From Hephaestia mangrovi (GTDB lineage Bacteria > Pseudomonadota > Alphaproteobacteria > Sphingomonadales > Sphingomonadaceae), in contig NZ_JAINVU010000001.1 in assembly GCF_019880555.1 (NCBI RefSeq), positions 1-64,000 of the forward strand: DNA of 64,000 nucleotides. Direction: 5' to 3'. The position numbers and the translations under genes were made by a program. This document shows positions 26,497 through 35,458 of the stretch, in pieces (the first letter of the stretch is position 1; each line of letters begins with the position of its first letter). The notes beneath the pieces were generated by a model, which made no database searches, was not told where the DNA came from, and was given only the letters and a program-made list of their open reading frames with translations.

Positions 26497-28092
26497 TCAA
26501 CGACCGACCCGCCGGCCGGTGATCTTTCCGTCCGCGTAATCGGCACGCAGCCGGTTCTTGTCAATCTTGCCCGACGCTGCCAGCGGCATCGCCGGTACCT
26601 CGACGACCTCGTCGGGCAGCCACCAGTCGGCGACGTGGCCGCGCAGCGCGTCGATCAGCTTGCCCGCCTCGACGCGCTCGCCGCGACACGGCTCGACCAC
26701 CAGCACCGGGCGCTCGCCCCATTTGGGGTCGCTGCGGCCGATCACCGCGACCAGGTCGATCGTCGGATCGGCACCGACGATCGCCTCGATCTCGGCCGGA
26801 TTGATCCACTCGCCACCGGACTTGATCAGATCCTTGGCGCGGCCGCAGATGGTGAGATTGCCGGCGGTATCGATCATCGCCAGGTCGCCGGTGTCGAAAT
26901 AGCCCTCTTCGTCGAGCGCGTCCGCCTCGGCGCCGTAATAGCGATCGACCACGCTCGGCCCCTTGACGCGGAGATGTCCGAGCGTCCCGCGTTGCTCGGC
27001 CAGGGTGACGCCGTCGGCGTCGGTCAGCTTGAGGTCGAGGCCCATCGGCGGGCGGCCCGAGGCGCTAGTCGCTGCCGACGCGCCGGGTGGGGCGATGGTC
27101 CCGACCGGCGACAATTCGGTCATACCCCAGCTGGTCTGCACGCCGGCGCCGAGCCGCTTTTCGAGCCGCCGGATGAGCGCGTCCGGGCAGTTCGAGCCAC
27201 CGATCAGTACCCGCTTCAGCGCCGGCAGGTCGCCACCGGCGGCGTCGAGATGGTCGACCACGCCGAGCCACACCGTCTGCACGCCGATCGCCAGGGTGAC
27301 GCCTTCGTCGCGCATCAGCCGCGCCAGGCTCTCGCCATCGGTATGCCGCCCCGGCAGCACCAGTCGAGCGCCGACCGCGGGCGCCGCGAACGGCATGCCC
27401 CAGCCATTGGCATGGAACATCGGCACTGCGAGCAGCACGACGTCGTCTCCGGTCAGGCCGGTGGCGTCTGCCTGCAGCGCGCGCAGGGTGTGGAGATAGT
27501 TCGAGCGGTGGGTGTAGAGCACGCCCTTGGGCGCGCCGGTGGTGCCCGAGGTGTAGCACAGCCCGGCCGGTGCATTCTCATCGAAATCGCCCCAGGGAGC
27601 CGCAGCGCCATATTCCTCGAGCAACGCCTCGTACAGCCAGACCTTCGCGGTGGCGGCGATCGGCTCGGCGGGGTCGCCGTCCATCACCAGGATATGCTCG
27701 ATCGTCGGGCAGAGCGGCGCCAGATCGGCCGCGATCGGCGCCAGATTCGCGGACACCGCCAGCACCCGGTTCTCCGCCTCGTTCACCATCGCCGCGAGAT
27801 GGGCGACCGTCAGGCGCGGATTTAGCGTGTGGCAGACATAGCCCGCGCCCATCACCGCATAATACAGCTCTAGATGATGCACCGTGTTCCAGGCGAGCGT
27901 GCCGATCCGATCGCCCGGCGCCAGCCCCAACGATGCGAGCGCACCGGACATGAGATTGCTGCGCGCGCGCAACGCGGCATAGCTCCTGCGGCCGACGACG
28001 CGCCCGGCATCGCCTGCTATGATCTCGTGCGTGCCGTGCCATTTGGCGGCATGGTCGAGGAATTTGTCGACAGTCAGGCCGTAAGGTTGCAT
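26497..28092 (-). CDS. Long-chain fatty-acid--CoA ligase (AMP-forming acyl-CoA synthetase)
   Basis: 531-residue ANL-superfamily enzyme activating a carboxylic acid to acyl-AMP and then acyl-CoA. Motifs: P-loop-like 'YTSGTTGAPKGVLYTHR', 'VPMFHANGWGMPF', A5 'TSWGMTELSPVG', 'GYFDTGDLAMID' and 'GRAKDLIKSGGEWI', and terminal Lys in 'LAASGKIDKNRLR'. The 'FHANGWG' and 'GMTE' variants match the medium/long-chain ligase group. Start taken at ATG 28092 (GAAAG upstream); a TTG at 28119 would add nine residues. Separated from the upstream TBDT by a strong hairpin. Confidence 0.9.
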   Translation of the reverse strand: MQPYGLTVDKFLDHAAKWHGTHEIIAGDAGRVVGRRSYAALRARSNLMSGALASLGLAPGDRIGTLAWNTVHHLELYYAVMGAGYVCHTLNPRLTVAHLAAMVNEAENRVLAVSANLAPIAADLAPLCPTIEHILVMDGDPAEPIAATAKVWLYEALLEEYGAAAPWGDFDENAPAGLCYTSGTTGAPKGVLYTHRSNYLHTLRALQADATGLTGDDVVLLAVPMFHANGWGMPFAAPAVGARLVLPGRHTDGESLARLMRDEGVTLAIGVQTVWLGVVDHLDAAGGDLPALKRVLIGGSNCPDALIRRLEKRLGAGVQTSWGMTELSPVGTIAPPGASAATSASGRPPMGLDLKLTDADGVTLAEQRGTLGHLRVKGPSVVDRYYGAEADALDEEGYFDTGDLAMIDTAGNLTICGRAKDLIKSGGEWINPAEIEAIVGADPTIDLVAVIGRSDPKWGERPVLVVEPCRGERVEAGKLIDALRGHVADWWLPDEVVEVPAMPLAASGKIDKNRLRADYADGKITGRRVGR

Positions 28093-28124
28093 CGGTCTTT
28101 CGGGAACTGGAAGGGACAAAGCAA

Positions 28125-28166
28125 GGGCCGGCGATGGACGCGCGTGCCACGCGTCGGCGCCGGCCC
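28125..28166 (-). terminator. Hairpin between second catabolic TBDT and acyl-CoA ligase
   Basis: Stem GGGCCGGCG (28125-28133) pairs with CGCCGGCCC (28158-28166), with an inner GACGCG/CGCGTC stem, followed on the minus strand by a T-rich tail TTGCTTTGT. It lies 8 bases after the TBDT stop and would attenuate read-through into the ligase gene. The T-tract is imperfect, so partial termination is plausible. Confidence 0.6.
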
Positions 28167-28173
28167 CGGGGAA

Positions 28174-30396
28174 TCAGAACACTTTGAGCAGCTTGATGCC
28201 GTACTGGCGCGGCGGCCCGGCGAAATAGAGTCCGCTGTTGAGCGCGCCGGCATAATGCTGGTTGGTCAGGTTGGTGGCATAGGCAGTGAGCGACAGGCCG
28301 CCATGCGCCCAGGCGAGTTGCGCGTTGAGCACATTGCGTTCGCCGAGCCGGTCGCCCAGCGCCGGATTCTCGAACAAGGTTGCCCATTGTGCGGCGACAT
28401 GGCCGAAATTGACGCGCGGCGTGATCGTGTCCTTGTCGCCGAGCTTCAACTCGTATTGCGCGCCGATATTGAAGGTCATGTTAGGCGCGTAGGTCTGTTC
28501 TTGACCCTTCAGGCTGACGCAATGGGTGCTGGGCGGGCCGGTGGTCGGATCGCACGGCAGAACAGGATCGCTCGGCAAGCCGCTCGCTGGCGTTCGGGAA
28601 TCAACCGCGTAGAACTGGCCCAACTCGCTGTGCAGGACGTTGATGCCGGCATTGATTGCGAAGCCGCCGAAATGAAGGTTGGCCTCTGCTTCGGCGCCGT
28701 AGATCCGGGTCGTATTGGGAACATTCAGTTCGAACCCGAAAGTGGGAATCGTCGGATAGCCCACGATGACCTGGAAGTCCTTATAGTCGTTGTAGAAGCC
28801 GTCGAATGACAGGTTGAGATGGCCGGATGCGAAATCGCCTTTCCAGCCCGCCTCGTAGGAGGTCACCCGCTCAGGCTTGAACGGCGCGGGATTGCCGAGG
28901 CCCACCGGCACGTTCAGCCCGCCGGGCCGGAAGCCCGTGGCGACGAATCCGTAGAGATATTGTGTCGCGCTGGCCTTCCAGCCGAGCGACACCTTGTAGG
29001 AGAAATTGTCCGACGTCACGCGCTGGTCGTCGCGGATGTAGGCGCCATATTGCATCACGTCGACATGGTTGGTCGACCGGCTGGCGGTGTAGCGGCCGCC
29101 CGCCTCGATCTTGAGCCGCGGCGTTATCTCGAAGCCGACCTGGCCGAACACCGCCAGCGAACGTTCGGGATTCCGCCCCTGCAGCGAATAGATATAGGCA
29201 GGGATGCCGGGCGCCGCCGCGCCGGCCAGATCGATGACGAACTGATAGGGCTTGCGGAACGTGTAGGTGTTCCACAGCCCGAACGCGCCGGCGAGCCAGG
29301 TGATGCGCTGGTCGTCTGGCGAGATCAGATTGAATTCCTGGCTGAACTGGAATTCGTGGACCTTGTCGAAAAAGGTTTCGATGCCGGTCGCGGTGCCATC
29401 GAGGTCCGCGGTGTAATTGGTGTCGCCGCTGGCGATGCCGCTGACCGAGCGGAACTTGATTCCGTTGGCGAAGGTGTAGTCCATCTTGAGTGACGAGCGG
29501 ACCAGCTTGTCTCGCGCATCCTGTGGCGAGTTGGCTGTCAGGTGAAACAGATCCTTCTGGGTGTAGGGAGCGGCGGGATAGCCGCCGAGATCGAGATAGG
29601 CGGCGTCGGTCTTCCACAGCACCGAGAAATTGTCGCTTGGCTTCCACAGCAGGCTGAAACGACCCGCCATCTCGCCCAGATCGCCATTGTGGCCGCGATA
29701 GGGCGCCCCGCCCGGTCCGGTCATGTGGTAGAAACCGTCGCGTTTCTCGCTGTAGATCGCGACGCGCGCCGCCAACGTGTCACTGATCGGCAGGTTGGCC
29801 GCGCCCTGCAAGCCGACATCGCTGTAATTGCCGTACTGCCCCTGAATATAACCGTGGACGCCGCCGTCAATGATCGGATCGTTGGTGTTGACGAACACCG
29901 CGCCGCCTGTGGCGTTCTGGCCGACGATCGTGCCTTGTGGACCGCGCAGCACCTGGATGTTGGCGACGTCGTAATAGGGCTCCTCCTGGATATAGCCGGG
30001 GAAGGTCGGCACGCCGTCGCGATAGGTGATCACACCGGTCGTCGTCTGGGTGTTGTGCTCGGCTTTGCCGATGCCGCGGATATTGAAATCGTTGCCCTGG
30101 CCAAAATTGTTGACCACCACACTAGGCATTGCGAACTGCAGCGCGTCGACATTCACAACGCCCTTGTTCGCGAGATCGGCGCCGCTGAGCACCGACGCGG
30201 AGATCGGCGTGGTCGCCAAATTCTCAGTCCGGCGTTCGGCGGTCACGACGATGTCGGATGCCTGATTGATCGAGTCGTCTGACGTCGACGACGTTCGCGT
30301 GTCCGATGCCGATTGCGGCGAGGTCTGCGCGGCTGCCGTGCCGCACCACGTAAGCGCCAGGGCCGACACCGACAAACACCAAGCGATAGTTTTCAT
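28174..30396 (-). CDS. TonB-dependent receptor (second receptor of catabolic cluster)
   Basis: 740-residue outer-membrane receptor with signal 'LSVSALALTWCGTAAAQ', TonB-box context 'ASDIVVTAERRTENLATTPIS', plug ('ADLANKGVVNVDALQFAMP', 'VLRGPQGTIVGQNATGGAVFVNT') and a C-terminal barrel ending 'KLLKVF'. ATG at 30396 has GGGAGGGGATC immediately upstream. It resembles receptors located beside beta-oxidation-type genes in sphingomonads. The unknown ligand is presumably the acid or alcohol processed by the ligase and dehydrogenases. A word GAGTGAATATATGG about 100 bases upstream resembles one in the SDR/MFS promoter. Confidence 0.9.
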   Translation of the reverse strand: MKTIAWCLSVSALALTWCGTAAAQTSPQSASDTRTSSTSDDSINQASDIVVTAERRTENLATTPISASVLSGADLANKGVVNVDALQFAMPSVVVNNFGQGNDFNIRGIGKAEHNTQTTTGVITYRDGVPTFPGYIQEEPYYDVANIQVLRGPQGTIVGQNATGGAVFVNTNDPIIDGGVHGYIQGQYGNYSDVGLQGAANLPISDTLAARVAIYSEKRDGFYHMTGPGGAPYRGHNGDLGEMAGRFSLLWKPSDNFSVLWKTDAAYLDLGGYPAAPYTQKDLFHLTANSPQDARDKLVRSSLKMDYTFANGIKFRSVSGIASGDTNYTADLDGTATGIETFFDKVHEFQFSQEFNLISPDDQRITWLAGAFGLWNTYTFRKPYQFVIDLAGAAAPGIPAYIYSLQGRNPERSLAVFGQVGFEITPRLKIEAGGRYTASRSTNHVDVMQYGAYIRDDQRVTSDNFSYKVSLGWKASATQYLYGFVATGFRPGGLNVPVGLGNPAPFKPERVTSYEAGWKGDFASGHLNLSFDGFYNDYKDFQVIVGYPTIPTFGFELNVPNTTRIYGAEAEANLHFGGFAINAGINVLHSELGQFYAVDSRTPASGLPSDPVLPCDPTTGPPSTHCVSLKGQEQTYAPNMTFNIGAQYELKLGDKDTITPRVNFGHVAAQWATLFENPALGDRLGERNVLNAQLAWAHGGLSLTAYATNLTNQHYAGALNSGLYFAGPPRQYGIKLLKVF

Positions 30397-30524
30397 GATC
30401 CCCTCCCAAGGAACAGCATCTCAGCGATCTTTGGCGCTGACGATCACACGCTGGCGCAATTTTGCGGTCAATTCAACACTAATTATACAATGAGTGAATA
30501 TATGGAACGGCAGCGGCGCTTGCC

Positions 30525-30716
30525 GGCCGTCGCGCAGAATCCCTGATCGAGGTCGCCCGCACGATCGAGCGCGATGGCCGAAAGGCTGTCGGGCTGCCCA
30601 CCGACGTCGCGGACGAACAAACGGTCGATAAGCGGATCGCGAATTTACAAAGCGAACCCGGCCCGCGGGATGCTGCGTTCAACAACGCCGGCATCCTTGG
30701 CACCGCCAGCAGAACA
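30525..30716 (+). pseudogene. Short-chain dehydrogenase remnant
   Basis: One frame reads 'RRAESLIEVARTIERDG', then 'AVGLPTDVADEQTVD' and 'RDAAFNNAGILGT', which are the consecutive strand-3/strand-4 segments of a classical SDR including the NNAG motif. The N-terminal TGxxxGIG cofactor loop is missing upstream, where the frame is not maintained, and the sequence after 30716 does not continue as SDR (no YxxxK). It is a truncated, non-functional remnant. Confidence 0.65.
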
Positions 30717-30833
30717 CGCAGATTGCCGCGGCGGATCGTGTCGCCCTCCACAACGTATGGAGCGGCGCACGAAAATGCCGCGGCATCGGCAAGCACGGCC
30801 ATCATCGTTTGGCCGCGGCTGCGCAGACGGTCT

Positions 30834-31097
30834 TCACGACTGTCTTGGCATCGACTTTGACACGGAGAAGTCGAATACGCGGGCCGACATTGCGCCGGCC
30901 GGCCCGCCGCCCTGCAGGGCATAGATGAACCCATATTGTCCGGGATTGAACGGTTGCTGCGGTGTCACCTTGAACACCCCCGGACGGACCATCTCATAGT
31001 CAAAGGCGATCCGGTCCTTATCCATCACACCGGTTTTGGCGCCCCCGAGGTTCATGCTGCCGACGCGAGCTTCGCGCCGCCCCTTCTTCTCCAGGCG
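30834..31097 (-). pseudogene. C-terminal fragment of an unidentified secreted-type protein
   Basis: The frame ending at 30834 contains a coherent stretch 'RIAFDYEMVRPGVFKVTPQQ' followed by 'PFNPGQYGFIYAL' and 'AMSARVFDFSV', which reads like a genuine folded C-terminal domain. Upstream of about 31097 the frame loses protein-like character and has no plausible start or signal peptide. I do not recognise the family. Best read as a gene truncated at its 5' side. Confidence 0.35.
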
Positions 31098-31137
31098 TGA
31101 GCCGACTCGCAGCCTCCACTGAAAACGAACGCGTGAT

Positions 31138-31377
31138 TCATCGCTTCCTCGTTCTGCCCTGGGCGAGGTGAAGAGTGAAAGCCTGTCGCTCTTGACCCGA
31201 GCGACAGTACGCGATGTCCCGGAAGGACGGTCTTGCGTCGGCGGTTTCGCCAAGCAGTTGTTGCTGGGTCAGTACTATCCCGCATATCCGGCAAACCAGC
31301 CGATTTCCTAATCGCCAGGCACCAGCTTCGGACGCTTCGAAGCCAAAGCCCGGTGAAGAATCGATGACCGTCACCAT
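31138..31377 (-). CDS. Small hypothetical protein (79 aa) with CxxC motif
   Basis: A 79-residue open frame with a good ribosome site (GGAGG, eight bases before ATG 31377). It has a 'VCRICG' Cys-x-x-Cys pair and a third Cys in 'DIAYCRSGQE', which could bind a metal, and no signal peptide or membrane segment. It lies among gene remnants and adjoins the pntB remnant on the other strand, so it may itself be non-functional. Function unknown. Confidence 0.35.
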   Translation of the reverse strand: MVTVIDSSPGFGFEASEAGAWRLGNRLVCRICGIVLTQQQLLGETADARPSFRDIAYCRSGQERQAFTLHLAQGRTRKR

Positions 31378-31381
31378 GCGT

Positions 31382-31608
31382 CATGCCTCCAGCATAGTGC
31401 GTGCCCGGCTACGGCCTCGCCGTCGTCCGGGGGCAGCAGAAACCATACCAATTCGTCAGGCCGTTCCGGGCCGCCGACATCGACGTCAGGTTTGCGATTC
31501 ACCGGCCGCCGGGCTGATGCCGGGCACAAGAACGTGCTGCTGGCCGAGGCGTGCGTGCCTTGCGTCGTCTGCGACATGGTCCAGGCGCTGAACGAAGTCG
31601 GCGGCTGA
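31382..31608 (+). pseudogene. pntB: pntB remnant (NAD(P) transhydrogenase beta subunit C-terminus), frameshifted
   Basis: Pieces of the PntB NADP-binding domain appear in order but in different frames: 'HASSIV' (frame of 31382), 'VPGYGLAVVRGQQK' and 'DIDVRFAIHRPPG' (frame of 31401), 'MPG' (31517), then 'HKNVLLAEACVP' (31525) to a stop at 31606. In intact PntB these correspond to the contiguous ASSVIIVPGYGMAVAQAQ and MPGHMNVLLAEA segments. At least three small indels break the frame and the rest of the gene is missing, so it is a decayed fragment of a transhydrogenase gene. Confidence 0.7.
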
Positions 31609-31675
31609 TCCCCCTTTATCCGGCGAGCCCGCCATTCGACGACGGACGCGCCTTTCACCAAGAAAGGAACTTCCC

Positions 31676-33067
31676 ATGACGTTCGCCACCACCAATCCTT
31701 ATACCGGCGAAGTCCTCAAGACCTTCCCGACTGCGACCGACGAAGAGGTGATGGCGGCGATCGGCCGCGCCGACGCGGCGTTCCGGGGGTGGTGCGAAAC
31801 CGATTTCGCGACGCGCGCCACGGTGATGCAGGCTGCCGCCGACATCCTGCGTCGCGACATCGACACCTATGCCCCGATCCTGACCCTCGAGATGGGCAAA
31901 CTGCTGAGCGAGGCGAAAGCCGAGGTCGAGTTGTCGGCCGCCATCTTCGAATATTATGCCAAGAATGCTGAAATGTTGCTCCAGCCCGAGCCGCTACCAG
32001 TGTCCGACCCGGCCGAAGGCGAGGCGATGCTGGTCGCCGATCCGCTGGGCGTGCTGCTGTGCATCGAGCCGTGGAACTTCCCTTATTACCAGATCGCGCG
32101 GATCATCGCGCCGCAACTGTCGGCCGGCAATACGATGCTGCTCAAGCACGCCGCCAACGTGCCGCAGAGCGCGCTCGCCTTCGAAGCGCTGATGATCGAA
32201 GCCGGCCTGCCGGAGGGCGCCTTCATCAACCTGTTCGCCAGCCACGAGCAGGTGCCGCTGATCCTCAATGATCCGCGCGTCCATGGCGTGGCATTGACCG
32301 GCTCGGAAGCCGCGGGTTCCGAGGTGGCCGCAATTGCCGGCAAGGCGCTCAAGAAGTCGACGATGGAGCTCGGCGGTGCCGATGCCTTCGTCGTGTTGAA
32401 GGACGCAGATCTGGAAAAGACGGTGAAATGGGCGGTGTTCGGCCGCCACTGGAACGGCGGGCAGGTCTGCGTCTCGTCCAAGCGGATGATCGTCGCCGAC
32501 GAAATCTACGACGATTTCCTGACACGCTACACCAAGGGCGTCGCCGAGCTCCGTATGGGCGACCCGATGGACCCGGAGACGACGCTGGCACCACTCTCTT
32601 CGCAAAAGGCCGCCGACGATCTCAAGGCGATGATCCGCAAGGCGGTCGATCACGGCGCCAAGGCGCAGGAAGTCGGCCCCGAGGCGCCCAATCAGGGCGC
32701 GTTCGTGCGGCCGACTATCCTGACCGAGGTCGAGGAGGACAATCCGGCGCGCTATTGGGAATTCTTCGGCCCCGTCTCGATGATCTTCCGTGCCAAGGAC
32801 GAGGTCGACGCGATCCGCATCGCCAACGATTCGCCGTTCGGGCTCGGCGGATCGGTGTTCACCACGGACACCAGGCACGGCGCCGAGGTGGCGAAGCAGA
32901 TCTCGACCGGCATGGTGTTCGTCAACCATCCGACGATGGTGAAGGCCGATCTGCCCTTCGGCGGCGTGCGGCGTTCGGGCTACGGGCGCGAGCTGCTCGG
33001 CCTCGGCATCAAGGAATTCGTCAATCACAAGCTGATCGACGTCGTCGATATCGACGCGCCGTTCTGA
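31676..33067 (+). CDS. NAD(P)-dependent aldehyde dehydrogenase (succinate-semialdehyde DH-like)
   Basis: 463-residue ALDH-superfamily enzyme oxidising an aldehyde to its acid. 'PWNFPYYQIARIIAPQLSAG' and 'LKHAANVPQSAL' form the cofactor site, the general-base Glu is in 'MELGGADAF', the catalytic Cys in 'NGGQVCVSSKR', and 'FFGPVSMIF' and 'PFGGVRRSGYGRE' close the fold. The length and 'NPYTGEVLKTFP' start match the short GabD/Sad-like group. An AAGGAA ribosome site precedes ATG. With the two downstream alcohol dehydrogenases it makes an alcohol-to-acid oxidation operon feeding the acyl-CoA ligase. Confidence 0.92.
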   Translation: MTFATTNPYTGEVLKTFPTATDEEVMAAIGRADAAFRGWCETDFATRATVMQAAADILRRDIDTYAPILTLEMGKLLSEAKAEVELSAAIFEYYAKNAEMLLQPEPLPVSDPAEGEAMLVADPLGVLLCIEPWNFPYYQIARIIAPQLSAGNTMLLKHAANVPQSALAFEALMIEAGLPEGAFINLFASHEQVPLILNDPRVHGVALTGSEAAGSEVAAIAGKALKKSTMELGGADAFVVLKDADLEKTVKWAVFGRHWNGGQVCVSSKRMIVADEIYDDFLTRYTKGVAELRMGDPMDPETTLAPLSSQKAADDLKAMIRKAVDHGAKAQEVGPEAPNQGAFVRPTILTEVEEDNPARYWEFFGPVSMIFRAKDEVDAIRIANDSPFGLGGSVFTTDTRHGAEVAKQISTGMVFVNHPTMVKADLPFGGVRRSGYGRELLGLGIKEFVNHKLIDVVDIDAPF

Positions 33068-33097
33068 GAATTTTTCGGACAGCAAAGGAGTTCGATC

Positions 33098-34165
33098 ATG
33101 CAGAAGACCATGAAGGCCGCGGTCGTCCGCGAATTCGGCCAGCCACTGGTGATGGAGGAAGTGGCGGTGCCCGAGGTCGGGCCGGGCCGGATCCTCGTCA
33201 AGATCGCCGCGACCGGGGTGTGCCACACCGATCTCCACGCCGCCGAGGGCGACTGGCCGGTCAAGCCCAAGCCGCCCTTCATCCCCGGCCATGAGGGCGT
33301 CGGCCATGTCGTCGCGGTGGGGCAGGGCGTCACCCATGTGAGGGAGGGCGACCGCGTTGGCGTGCCGTGGCTCTACACTGCCTGCGGGCACTGCGTGCAT
33401 TGCCTGGGCGGCTGGGAGACGCTGTGCGAGGAGCAGCAGAACACCGGCTATTCGGTCAACGGCAGCTTCGCCGAATATGTGCTCGCCGATCCCAATTATG
33501 TCGGCCATCTGCCCGACAACGTCTCCTTCGTCGAGATCGCGCCGGTGCTGTGCGCGGGGGTGACGGTCTATAAGGGCCTCAAGACGACCGAGACCAAGCC
33601 TGGCGACTGGGTGGCGATCTCCGGTATCGGCGGGCTCGGCCATATGGCGGTGCAATATGCCAAGGCGATGGGGCTCAACGTCGTCGCGGTCGACATCGAC
33701 GACGACAAGCTGGCGCTCGCAACTCGGCTCGGGGCGGAATTGACGGTCAATGCGCGCGACACCGATCCCGCCGCCTTCGTGAAAAAGGCGGTCGGTGGCG
33801 CGCAGGGCGTGCTCGTTACCGCCGTCTCGCCCAAGGCGTTCCAACAGGCGATCGGCATGGCCCGGCGCGGCGGCACCATCTCGCTCAACGGCCTGCCGCC
33901 GGGCGATTTCCCGCTGTCGATCTTCGACACCGTGCTGAACGGCACCACCGTGCGGGGCTCGATCGTCGGCACCCGGCTCGATCTGCAGGAAGCGCTCGAT
34001 TTCGCCGCCGCCGGCAAGGTGCGCGCGACGGTAAGCACCGATGTGCTCGACAACATCAACCAGGTGTTCGACAAGATGCACAAAGGCGAGATCGAGGGAC
34101 GGATCGTCCTCGATTTCGAAAAGACGCCGGCGATGGCGGAACAGGAGACGGCCATCGCCGCTTGA
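33098..34165 (+). CDS. adhP: Zinc-dependent alcohol dehydrogenase, AdhP type
   Basis: 355-residue medium-chain dehydrogenase. Catalytic zinc ligands are in '[15 protein letters not shown]' and '[13 protein letters not shown]', the structural-zinc Cys cluster in '[17 protein letters not shown]', and the NAD-binding '[17 protein letters not shown]' with 'VDIDDDKL' (acidic residue after strand 2, so NAD). Closely follows bacterial AdhP. The 30-base spacing after ALDH with AAAGGAG before the ATG indicates an operon. Oxidises primary alcohols; the in vivo alcohol is unknown. Confidence 0.92.
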   Translation: MQKTMKAAVVREFGQPLVMEEVAVPEVGPGRILVKIAATGVCHTDLHAAEGDWPVKPKPPFIPGHEGVGHVVAVGQGVTHVREGDRVGVPWLYTACGHCVHCLGGWETLCEEQQNTGYSVNGSFAEYVLADPNYVGHLPDNVSFVEIAPVLCAGVTVYKGLKTTETKPGDWVAISGIGGLGHMAVQYAKAMGLNVVAVDIDDDKLALATRLGAELTVNARDTDPAAFVKKAVGGAQGVLVTAVSPKAFQQAIGMARRGGTISLNGLPPGDFPLSIFDTVLNGTTVRGSIVGTRLDLQEALDFAAAGKVRATVSTDVLDNINQVFDKMHKGEIEGRIVLDFEKTPAMAEQETAIAA

Positions 34166-34227
34166 CCGTGGCGGGCGGCGCGGCGGCGATCCGCCGCGCG
34201 CCGCCTTTTGTCCAGTCTGGAGGATTC

Positions 34228-35226
34228 ATGACCGGGACCAGCATCGTCATGCAGCTTGATCGCGTCGGCGCGGCGCTGCGCCGGGTCGAGCGGCCGATGC
34301 CGCAGCCCGGCCCCGGCGAACTGCGCGTCCGCGTGCTCGCCTGCGGCGTGTGCCGTACCGACCTTCATGTGATCGACGGCGAGGTGCCGGCCAACCTGCC
34401 GATCGTGCCGGGCCATGAGATCGTCGGCCGCGTCGAGGCGCTGGGCGACAGCGTGGCGGGCGTGGCGATCGGCGACCGGGTCGGCATCCCCTGGCTCGGC
34501 GCGACCTGCGGCATCTGCCCTTATTGCCGATCTGGGCACGAGAATCTCTGCGATCACCCCGTCTTCACTGGCGCGACGCGCGATGGCGGCTATGCCACCC
34601 ATGCCGTGGCCGATGCGCGCTTCTGCCTGCCGATCCCCGGCGGCTTCGGCGATGTCGAGGCGGCGCCGCTGCTCTGTGCCGGGCTGATCGGCTACCGCTC
34701 GCTGGTGATGGCCGGCGACGGCCAGCGGATCGGGCTCTATGGCTTCGGCGCCTCGGCGCACATCATCGCCCAGATCGCGCGCTGGCAGGGACGCGACCTA
34801 TATGCCTTCACTCGACCCGGTGACGCGGCGGGGCAGGATTTCGCGCGTTCGCTCGGCTGCACCTGGGCCGGCGGATCGGATGAGCGGCCCCCGGTCGAGC
34901 TCGACGCGGCGATCATCTTCGCCGCGGTGGGTGCGCTGGTGCCGGCGGCCCTCAAGGCGGTTCATAAGGGTGGGCGCGTGGTCTGCGCGGGCATCCACAT
35001 GAGCGACATTCCGTCCTTTCCCTATGACGACTTGTGGGGCGAACGCTCGCTGCTGTCTGTCGCCAATCTGACGCGCGCAGACGGCCATGAATTCCTGGCG
35101 ATCGCCGATCAGGCGGGGATCAGGACCATCACCACTGCCTTCCCGCTCGATCAAGCGAACGAGGCCATCGCGAAACTCAGACGCGGCGAACTGGAAGGCG
35201 CGGCGGTCTTGGTGCCGCTGATGTGA
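34228..35226 (+). CDS. Zinc-dependent alcohol dehydrogenase family protein (second ADH)
   Basis: 332-residue medium-chain dehydrogenase: 'LACGVCRTDLHVIDGE', 'VPGHEIVGRVEALG', structural-zinc Cys in 'CGICPYCRSGHENLC', and a Rossmann loop 'GLYGFGASAHIIAQIA' (GxGxxxH variant). It lacks the usual acidic residue pattern after strand 2 ('YAFTRPGD'), which suggests NADP use as in YahK-like enzymes; this is inference. CTGGAGG precedes ATG 34228, which is preferred over an upstream in-frame ATG at 34162 overlapping the adhP stop. Last gene of the ALDH-ADH-ADH operon. Confidence 0.9.
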   Translation: MTGTSIVMQLDRVGAALRRVERPMPQPGPGELRVRVLACGVCRTDLHVIDGEVPANLPIVPGHEIVGRVEALGDSVAGVAIGDRVGIPWLGATCGICPYCRSGHENLCDHPVFTGATRDGGYATHAVADARFCLPIPGGFGDVEAAPLLCAGLIGYRSLVMAGDGQRIGLYGFGASAHIIAQIARWQGRDLYAFTRPGDAAGQDFARSLGCTWAGGSDERPPVELDAAIIFAAVGALVPAALKAVHKGGRVVCAGIHMSDIPSFPYDDLWGERSLLSVANLTRADGHEFLAIADQAGIRTITTAFPLDQANEAIAKLRRGELEGAAVLVPLM

Positions 35227-35248
35227 GCGGCGTTCCGGCGCACTTCAG

Positions 35249-35270
35249 GGAAATCGCGATCGCGGTTTCC
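35249..35270. repeat. Near-perfect 22-bp palindrome after the ADH operon
   Basis: GGAAATCGCGA followed directly by TCGCGGTTTCC, self-complementary with one mismatched pair, followed by AAAATATTCG. It lies 23 bases after the second ADH stop. It could be a transcription-termination hairpin (loop would have to open in the centre) or a protein-binding site. No T-tract follows, so terminator function is uncertain. Confidence 0.35.
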
Positions 35271-35458
35271 AAAATATTCGAGGTTCATAAGGATCTCGCC
35301 ATGTGAGGGGAGCGTGACATGTCTTCCCATCACTCGGCGACAACCGCCAACAAAACGATCATCCAATGTAACTTGGTCAGGCATCAAAAGCGGACGATGG
35401 TTCATCGGGCGCTTCTTGTGCAAAAGGAGGCATCGGTAATTCAGCAACACTTTCATTT

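Noticed and set aside
31994..34081. 695-codon minus-strand frame opposite ALDH and AdhP
   Set aside because: Highly repetitive His/Arg/Asp composition, an antisense shadow; the plus-strand genes have all catalytic motifs.
13683..35226. Polyethylene-glycol (peg) operon
   Set aside because: TBDT, ALDH and acyl-CoA ligase fit, but the flavin alcohol dehydrogenase and the peg gene order are absent.
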